Part shown: one piece after another, positions 30,377 to 35,399 of the stretch | How the letters are laid out: every line of letters starts with the position of its first letter | How positions within the stretch are numbered: position 1 is the first letter of the stretch | IMG/VR virus record: IMGVR_UViG_3300032322_000641 | Location: 1 to 35,399 of that record | Reading direction: 5' to 3' (one strand) | Origin: a virus | Length of the DNA: 35,399 nt | Made by a program: the position numbers and the translations under genes | Notes under the pieces: model-generated | Seen by the model: only the letters and a program-made list of their open reading frames with translations | Told to the model about the DNA's origin: nothing | Database searches by the model: none

Positions 30377-31082
30377 AAATATTAGCAACGGCATAGAGGA
30401 TATGGATGTGCGTTCACGTAACGTGAAAACCGTATGGGCAATGTGTGGCAATGTGGACTTAGATAATGATGTGATTGTACCGGAAGCATTCACTAAAACA
30501 ATACAGGAACGTGGGCCGCTTGGGAAAAATCTTATTTGGTCATTAGTTGACCATAAGAGCAGCATGAAGTACGCACTCGGTAAGCCGAAAGAATTATACG
30601 TGGAAGGTAATGCACTTATAGCCGTTACTGAAATTATAGAAACTGAAATGGGTGAAGATATGCTGAAACTTTATGAGGCTAATTTAATCAATCAGCACTC
30701 AATCGGATTCAGCACTATCAAGTCCGAAATGGATAATTCTACTGGCATCCGTACAATCAAAGAGTTGATGTTATACGAAGGTAGTGCGGTACTATGGGCA
30801 GCCAATCCAGAAACGCCTACATTAGCCATGTACAAAGGGATGGAGCAATCAGATGTGCAGGAAACGCTGAATGGTAGATTAGAAAAGCTATTCAAGGCGT
30901 TTAAGCATGGCACATTTACAGATGAAACTTTCTCCCTGTTGGAGATAGAAATAAAGCAAATACAAAAAGCAATTTCAGACATTACCACTCAACCCGCAGC
31001 GAACGCAGTCGAGCCGGACACGAATGCACTTGTATTTGAAGCACTCAAACAATTTAATCACTCGTTAAAATCATTCAAATGA
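30357..31082 (+). CDS. HK97-type prohead protease
   Basis: The 241-residue protein overlaps the MuF-like gene by 20 bases. The catalytic His66 is in SLVDHKSS and the catalytic Ser115 in NQHSIGFS, with a further strand SAVLWAANPETP; this is the herpesvirus-assemblin-like fold of U35 proteases. It processes the scaffold part of the capsid protein during maturation. The C-terminal 60 residues (IEIKQIQKAISDI) are helical and may belong to the scaffold role. The next gene is the capsid protein, as in HK97. Confidence 0.85.
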   Translation: MKHYQVKNISNGIEDMDVRSRNVKTVWAMCGNVDLDNDVIVPEAFTKTIQERGPLGKNLIWSLVDHKSSMKYALGKPKELYVEGNALIAVTEIIETEMGEDMLKLYEANLINQHSIGFSTIKSEMDNSTGIRTIKELMLYEGSAVLWAANPETPTLAMYKGMEQSDVQETLNGRLEKLFKAFKHGTFTDETFSLLEIEIKQIQKAISDITTQPAANAVEPDTNALVFEALKQFNHSLKSFK

Positions 31083-32227
31083 CAAACGAACAAATCGCTG
31101 CGGAGGTAAAATCTATAGGAGACAACCTTACGCAAGTATTGGCAAATTCTGCCAATGCAAAGACTGATGCCACAGAGGCTAAATCAGTAGTTAACGAACT
31201 CAAAAGCAAACTTGAATCAGTTGCATCTGCTGCTGACCTTGCCGAGTTCAAATCAGTTATGCAAAATCAATTCGATGCCCTTACCACTAAGGTTAAAGCA
31301 GGCAATCCTGATTCTGCAAAGAGTTTCAACGAAGTATTATCCGAGAAGTTAGAAGGCCGTAACATCGAAGCCGAAATCAAAAAGAATGGTCGTGTTCTGA
31401 TTGAGATGCCCGAAGTGAAGACTATCACTTTGGCTACTAACCTTTCCGGTGATAGCGTTGCTACTTACAATACCCGCCAAGCTACACAGCCTGCGCAGTT
31501 AGTAAATATGCGTGATTTCGTTCCAACCGTTCAAAGCCCTACAGGTTTGTATGTAACCTATCGTGAGGCTACTGGTAATGCGAACAACATCGCTGCACAA
31601 CTTGAAGGTTCACTCAAGCAAGAGAACAACTATTCTCTGACCGAGGTTAAGACTGTTAATCAGTTCATCGCTGGTTTCACTAAGTTTAGCCGCCAGATGC
31701 TTGCATCTTTGCCATTTATGAGTCAAACGCTTCCACGTTTGTTAACTCGTGATTTCTTCAAGGCAGAGAATGCTTCTTTCTTCTCTACCGTTTCCGGTGC
31801 ATCTACTGGTGTTACTACCACTTCTGCTTCTACCAACCTCGGAGATTTGATTCAGTTGATTGGTAATCAGCGTGCTGCTGATTTCAGTCCTTCTGTAATC
31901 TTCGTGAGCAATGCACAATATAGCACTTTGCTGATTGAATCTTTCACCAATGGTTACTACTTGGGTGCAGGTTCTCTCGGTATCGGTGCTAACGGTGCTT
32001 TGAATCTTGTTGGCGTGCCTATCGTTGGCGTTAACTGGATTCCTACCAACCGTGCTTTGGTACTTGACAACTCATTTATTGAGCGTGTAGAGGTTAACGG
32101 TTTGAACATTGAGTTATCTTACGAAGATCAAAACAACTTCGTAACTAACATGGTTACTGCAAGAATCGAATGTTATGAGGCTATCAACTTGATGCTTCCT
32201 AACTCTTCTATTTACGCTACTATCTAA
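31079..32227 (+). CDS. Major capsid protein, HK97 fold
   Basis: A 382-residue protein starting in a four-base overlap with the protease gene. The first 80-100 residues form a coiled-coil scaffold (LTQVLANSANAKTDATEAKSVVNELKSKLES) that the protease is expected to remove. The rest has HK97 features: the N-arm after KNGRVLIEMPEVKTIT, an E-loop (FVPTVQSPTGLYVTYREATG), a spine helix (LPRLLTRDFFKAENASFFSTVSG), and an A-domain (SPSVIFVSNAQYSTLLIES). Codon choice shifts to strongly expressed types (AAC, TTC, GGT), consistent with the most abundant phage protein. A strong terminator follows. Confidence 0.9.
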   Translation: MTNEQIAAEVKSIGDNLTQVLANSANAKTDATEAKSVVNELKSKLESVASAADLAEFKSVMQNQFDALTTKVKAGNPDSAKSFNEVLSEKLEGRNIEAEIKKNGRVLIEMPEVKTITLATNLSGDSVATYNTRQATQPAQLVNMRDFVPTVQSPTGLYVTYREATGNANNIAAQLEGSLKQENNYSLTEVKTVNQFIAGFTKFSRQMLASLPFMSQTLPRLLTRDFFKAENASFFSTVSGASTGVTTTSASTNLGDLIQLIGNQRAADFSPSVIFVSNAQYSTLLIESFTNGYYLGAGSLGIGANGALNLVGVPIVGVNWIPTNRALVLDNSFIERVEVNGLNIELSYEDQNNFVTNMVTARIECYEAINLMLPNSSIYATI

Positions 32228-32230
32228 ACT

Positions 32231-32266
32231 TAATGGGGAGGGGTAAAACTCTCCCCATTATTTTTT
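32231..32266 (+). terminator. Strong intrinsic terminator after the capsid gene
   Basis: A perfect 10-bp inverted repeat, TAATGGGGAG (32231-32240) with CTCCCCATTA (32251-32260), encloses a 10-base loop and is followed by six T. It starts three bases after the capsid stop. It should end much of the transcript and raise capsid mRNA stability relative to downstream genes. Confidence 0.9.
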
Positions 32267-32289
32267 CCCCATGAAACATATTTCTAAGC

Positions 32290-33261
32290 GTGAGCGAAAA
32301 CACCCCACCAAAAAAACTACGCATTTTGTGGCACGTACAGAGCTACTTGCCGATGGCAAAATCTGGGTCAGAATGGAACGCCCACTCAATAAACCAATGG
32401 TTGATGAGCAGAGGCCACCTTGTAAAGGTGATGACCTCAAAGATGAACAATGAGAACTACGAATACGATGGAATACACGTATTCAATAGAAGCAATGATT
32501 GGTACTTCCATCACGAATGGGCTGATATAATCTTTACACAATTAGATTTCGCAGGGGATGTAGCTATTGACTGCAAAAGCACAAAGAAACCTGCCGTTTG
32601 GTTTGCACATAATACTTTCATGTATTCAAGTGTACGTACACACAGGGAGTTGAATGTAGTGTATAATTCGTACTGGAATAGTGAGGAATGTAAATATCAA
32701 AACAACGGATTCGTATTGCAGCCACCTGTTGACATTAACCATTACAGGGGTGAGAAAGGCGATAAGATTACCCTGATTAATCTCAATCATAACAAAGGTG
32801 CTGAAATGTTCTATCGAATTGCTGAAGCGATGCCGGATAAGCAATTCTTAGGCATACAAGGCGGGTACGGGCAACAGATATACAAAGAGTTACCGAATGT
32901 AGAGTTTATGGCTAATCAGTCAGATATACGTATTGCATATCGCAAAACACGAATACTACTAATGCCATCTCACTACGAATCATGGGGGCGCACGGCAACG
33001 GAGGCAATGGCATCCGGTATTCCTGTTGTTTGTACTAATCTCCCTGGGCTGCGTGAGAATTGTGCAGGTGCCGCAACGTACTGCAAACAGGATAGATTAG
33101 ATGAGTGGGTGCAGGCTATACGAAATGTGGAGGAAAACTACGAAATTTGCAGTAATAAGGCATACGATAGGGCAAATGAATTGCAGCCGGAAAACAATCT
33201 AATAAAATTCGAGCAATGGGTAACTACTCTTACATATTTGATTCTAACATCACGGAGGTAA
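32290..33261 (+). CDS. Family 4 glycosyltransferase (GT-B fold)
   Basis: The 323-residue protein starts with GTG just after the capsid terminator. The GT4 donor-site pattern is clear: PSHYESWGRTATEAMASGIPVVCTNLPGLRE (E-x7-E), with an N-terminal LRILWHVQSYLPMAKSGSEWNAHS and WFAHNTFMY. It transfers a sugar from a nucleotide donor. It lies between the capsid and connector genes and overlaps the latter by 46 bases, which suggests a link to virion protein glycosylation, but the acceptor could equally be a host glycan. No promoter consensus was found in the 62-base gap before it. Confidence 0.85.
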   Translation: MSENTPPKKLRILWHVQSYLPMAKSGSEWNAHSINQWLMSRGHLVKVMTSKMNNENYEYDGIHVFNRSNDWYFHHEWADIIFTQLDFAGDVAIDCKSTKKPAVWFAHNTFMYSSVRTHRELNVVYNSYWNSEECKYQNNGFVLQPPVDINHYRGEKGDKITLINLNHNKGAEMFYRIAEAMPDKQFLGIQGGYGQQIYKELPNVEFMANQSDIRIAYRKTRILLMPSHYESWGRTATEAMASGIPVVCTNLPGLRENCAGAATYCKQDRLDEWVQAIRNVEENYEICSNKAYDRANELQPENNLIKFEQWVTTLTYLILTSRR

Positions 33262-33746
33262 GCTATGCCGAACCGGTAACTCTTGCAGAGGCGAAATTGT
33301 ACATTCGTGTTTCTCATACTTCTGAAGATGCACAAATATCTGAAATGATACGGGCTGCCAGGCAAATAATTGAGAAAGCCACAGGGTTATCCCTTATCAC
33401 TAAGCAGGCAGAAGTATGGTTTTGCAATAAAGGGGGATGGTTTCAATTTCCGCACGGCCCGATAACTTCATCCATTACCCTGTATGATGTAACCACAGGC
33501 ACCGAACTAACTGATAAGACTATCATGGGCGGTAAGCATCCGGTTATTACCTTCCCTGCTATTGACAAAATGCGGGCGGTGTATAATGTTGGATTCACGG
33601 CATTACCCAATCCTTTGAAAACGGCTATACTTGACCAGGTGAATCACTTGTATGAAAATAGGGGGGCATTCGATGAAACGATGGGTGTATGTCTGAAAGC
33701 ATGGCGCACTTGTCAGATGTACACTAAAACATCACCTATCTTATGA
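33216..33746 (+). CDS. Head-tail connector protein (gp6-like)
   Basis: The 176-residue protein matches head-tail adaptors of the HK97 gp6/SPP1 gp15 type: EPVTLAEAKLYIRVSHTSEDAQISEMIRAARQIIEKATGLSL at the start, then PHGPITSSITLYDVTTG and a helix near LKTAILDQVNHLYENRGA. It joins the portal to the neck. Its start overlaps the GT4 gene by 46 bases, so it is read through from that gene. Order (connector, head closure, gp10, tail terminator) is that of many siphoviruses. Confidence 0.8.
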   Translation: MGNYSYIFDSNITEVSYAEPVTLAEAKLYIRVSHTSEDAQISEMIRAARQIIEKATGLSLITKQAEVWFCNKGGWFQFPHGPITSSITLYDVTTGTELTDKTIMGGKHPVITFPAIDKMRAVYNVGFTALPNPLKTAILDQVNHLYENRGAFDETMGVCLKAWRTCQMYTKTSPIL

Positions 33747-34084
33747 GAATAAAAGGAAATAGCCCAAGGTTTCTATCGGCTGAATTGCTCATTGAGCCGA
33801 TATTATTAATGGTGCCTACAACCACAACCGATAGTGAGGGGGGCTACACGGTTACCTATGCGGCAGGCAGTACGATTTGGGGAATGTATGTACCGCTTGG
33901 GCAAGACCGACAATTATTATCAGCGGAGGTAACTTTCACCGATTCGGCAAGGGTGTATATCCGCTACCCCCTCACCTTCGATAATACGTATAAAATACAG
34001 ATTAATGGGTTTGATTACACAATCCATTCGATTACGGATATTGAGAATAGAAAGGAATATTACGAAATCACAATATTTAGATAA
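33743..34084 (+). CDS. Head-tail adaptor / head closure protein
   Basis: The 113-residue protein, beta-rich with a C-terminal FDYTIHSITDIENRKEYYEITIFR, matches phage head-tail adaptors (PF05521-type, SPP1 gp16-like stoppers): ILLMVPTTTTDSEGGYTVTYAAGSTIWGMYVPL with the usual tryptophan. It would sit beneath the connector and close the head after packaging. It overlaps the connector gene by four bases and the next by one. Confidence 0.75.
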   Translation: MRIKGNSPRFLSAELLIEPILLMVPTTTTDSEGGYTVTYAAGSTIWGMYVPLGQDRQLLSAEVTFTDSARVYIRYPLTFDNTYKIQINGFDYTIHSITDIENRKEYYEITIFR

Positions 34085-34671
34085 TGGCTAACGTATCGCT
34101 TGACTTATTGGGTGGCAAGGCGGTGAGGCGGATGTTTGCAATAGCAGCCGAAAAGGTAGGCCCGCAACTTGCAAAGGAAATGAATGCATCCGCCTTAACG
34201 ATTGAGAAAGAGGCAAAGCGGTTAGCACCTGCAAACTTTGGTAAGTTACGTCAGTCCATAAAGCACAATATCGGTGAACCGTTAATGAAATCGGTGTATT
34301 CTGAATTAGGTTATGCGCCTTATGTAGAGTTTGGCACGAAATCTAAATCAATGACAAACCCAATACATAAAGGGTTTTCAGCGTATGCCGCACAATTTAA
34401 GGGAAAGGGTGAGGGTGATTATGGAGATTTGATATTATCACTTCTTTATTATGTAAAGCGTAAAAAGTTAGCCGGAACATACAAAGTAAAATCAAAACGA
34501 AGGGTAGGAAATGCTAATCAAAGGTTAGATGAGGATTTGAGAGTGGCAGAACGCATGGCATACTTTATACTGAAAAATGGAATTAAGCCGCAACCATTCC
34601 TAATACCTGCCTACCTCAATGAAAAGCCGAAACTTATTAAACGAATAGTAGAATTATTGAAGTTCAAATGA
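34084..34671 (+). CDS. HK97 gp10-like neck/tail completion protein
   Basis: A 195-residue protein of the HK97 gp10 type: ALTIEKEAKRLAPANFGKLRQSIKHNIGEPLMKSVYSELGYAPYVEFGT, with the characteristic RLAP...G.LR.SI and YVEFGT motifs. A basic insert (KRKKLAGTYKVKSKRRVGNANQR) is longer than usual; the C-terminal PQPFLIPAYLNEKPKL is typical. It helps join head and tail. It overlaps the head-closure gene by one base and the next gene by four. Confidence 0.8.
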   Translation: MANVSLDLLGGKAVRRMFAIAAEKVGPQLAKEMNASALTIEKEAKRLAPANFGKLRQSIKHNIGEPLMKSVYSELGYAPYVEFGTKSKSMTNPIHKGFSAYAAQFKGKGEGDYGDLILSLLYYVKRKKLAGTYKVKSKRRVGNANQRLDEDLRVAERMAYFILKNGIKPQPFLIPAYLNEKPKLIKRIVELLKFK

Positions 34672-35084
34672 TAATGAAAAACCCCGCCATACCGATAAAA
34701 CAATGGTTAGTTGCCCGGCTACAGGCATACGCCTACATTGATGTGTACGATGGCATGACTCCAACGGATGCCAACGGGGAATACATTGTTATCAGTTCCC
34801 GAACTGCAAACCAGGGCGAAGGGAAAGACTGCTTCCAATTTGAGGTATCCGCTAACGTGGATATAGTAACGAAGGGCAGTAACTTTGGATTCAAGAGAGC
34901 AGAACAAATAGCTGAACTTGTTGTGGGTGGTATCAATTCCGATACGGTTGTTACCTTACCAGTTGGTTGGGATTGTAAAAACGTGGTATGTGAGAGCATC
35001 AACAATTTAGAGGACTTAGACCCCTTTGAGAACACTTTTCGTGTAATAATTCGTTATACCTTTGTAATCACTCAAACAATATAA
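34668..35084 (+). CDS. Tail terminator protein (probable)
   Basis: A 138-residue protein with the layout of tail terminators (DUF3168/gpU-like): IKQWLVARLQAYAYIDVYDGMTPTDANGEYIVISS, FQFEVSANVDIVTKG, EQIAELVVGGINSD and a final FRVIIRYTFVI strand. It would cap the growing tail tube and fix its end to the neck. Position directly before the tail tube gene is the usual one. The alternative start two codons later (34674) is equally possible. The call rests on order and strand pattern. Confidence 0.65.
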   Translation: MIMKNPAIPIKQWLVARLQAYAYIDVYDGMTPTDANGEYIVISSRTANQGEGKDCFQFEVSANVDIVTKGSNFGFKRAEQIAELVVGGINSDTVVTLPVGWDCKNVVCESINNLEDLDPFENTFRVIIRYTFVITQTI

Positions 35085-35085
35085 A

Positions 35086-35399
35086 ATGGCATACACTTTC
35101 GTAAACGGCAGAGATATAATTCTGCAAATAGACTGGGACAACAATTCTACGTTTCTCCCGGTTGCGTGTTTAACTTCCGTATCAATGGACATCAAAAGAG
35201 ATGCTATTGATGCCGATTCTAAATGTGGCGATAACCAACTGCCAGGAGATAGCATTATGCAGACCATTTCGGTGAGCGGTAATGCCATTGACCAAACAGG
35301 TACAATTGACCGTGAAGGTTACGATAGATTGTATTCTTTGATTGGTACAAAAGCAACGGTTGCTGCAAGATTCGGCCCTGCATCTCCTGTATCCGGTGA
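35086..35399 (+). CDS. Major tail tube protein, N-terminal part (continues at 1)
   Basis: The gene begins one base after the tail terminator stop and runs off the window; its last 123 bases repeat the window start, and the frame continues to the stop at 250. The N-terminal 60 residues (MAYTFVNGRDIILQI, then SVSMDIKRDAIDADSKCGDN, then ISVSGNAIDQTG) give the strand-rich start of TP901-1-like tail tubes. Upstream neighbours are connector and tail terminator genes, downstream the chaperones. See the entry at 1-250 for the whole protein. Confidence 0.8.
   Translation, partial: MAYTFVNGRDIILQIDWDNNSTFLPVACLTSVSMDIKRDAIDADSKCGDNQLPGDSIMQTISVSGNAIDQTGTIDREGYDRLYSLIGTKATVAARFGPASPVSG
35277..35399. 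repeat. Terminal direct repeat, right copy
   Basis: Identical to 1-123. Removing one copy closes the circle in frame through the tail tube gene. Confidence 0.95.

Overview
The window is the complete genome of a tailed (siphovirus-like) phage of Bacteroidota, assembled as a circle. Its first 123 bases recur as its last 123, so the unique molecule is 35,276 bp, and the join falls inside the tail tube gene. The host is inferred from promoters of the Bacteroidota form (TTTG, 20-21 bases, TAnnTTTG), the near absence of Shine-Dalgarno sequences, a spanin lipobox of the Bacteroidota kind (TSC), and structural protein families common in phages of that phylum. I found no integrase, excision recombinase or DNA polymerase. 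Genus cannot be read from the sequence.

Layout. (1) The late plus-strand block starts at a promoter at 22384-22415 and runs through the circular join to about 13405. Its order is: small HTH protein, small terminase-like protein, six sugar or methyl transferase genes with one small coiled-coil gene among them (22960-27002), large terminase, portal, MuF-like protein, HK97 protease and major capsid protein. A strong terminator follows, then a GT4 glycosyltransferase, head-tail connectors, tail terminator, tail tube, frameshifted tail chaperones, tape measure, distal tail and fibre proteins. The lysis set is membrane proteins, holin candidates, a probable one-protein spanin and an endolysin. After it come more virion or surface proteins, a metallophosphoesterase, a small HNH protein and an HExxH protein. 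(2) A short minus-strand block (15724-13478) carries a small HTH protein, several unknowns, an Ala/Trp-rich Imm5-like protein encoded by a 19-copy 12-bp repeat, and a free-standing DnaA domain IV. (3) The early plus-strand block (15808-21950) carries a RecT-like protein, an unusual tRNA-like gene, an SSB-like protein, a DNA methyltransferase, a VRR-NUC nuclease, a structured RNA with its own promoter, an HNH endonuclease and a PrimPol-DUF3987 replication protein.

How it fits together. The early and minus-strand promoters overlap face to face at 15740-15788, which looks like a transcriptional switch. The early block ends at a strong terminator. It is followed by a 483-bp AT-rich gap with 11 copies of GAGAAT/ATTCTC, the best candidate for the replication origin, and then by the late promoter. 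Replication probably combines the phage primase-helicase, SSB and annealing protein, and perhaps the DnaA-like domain, with the host replisome. The most novel signals are the kissing-hairpin RNA at 18882-18966, the tRNA-like gene with a hairpin inserted in its D-loop, the iteron region with the stand-alone DnaA domain, and the glycan-modification genes inside the packaging operon.
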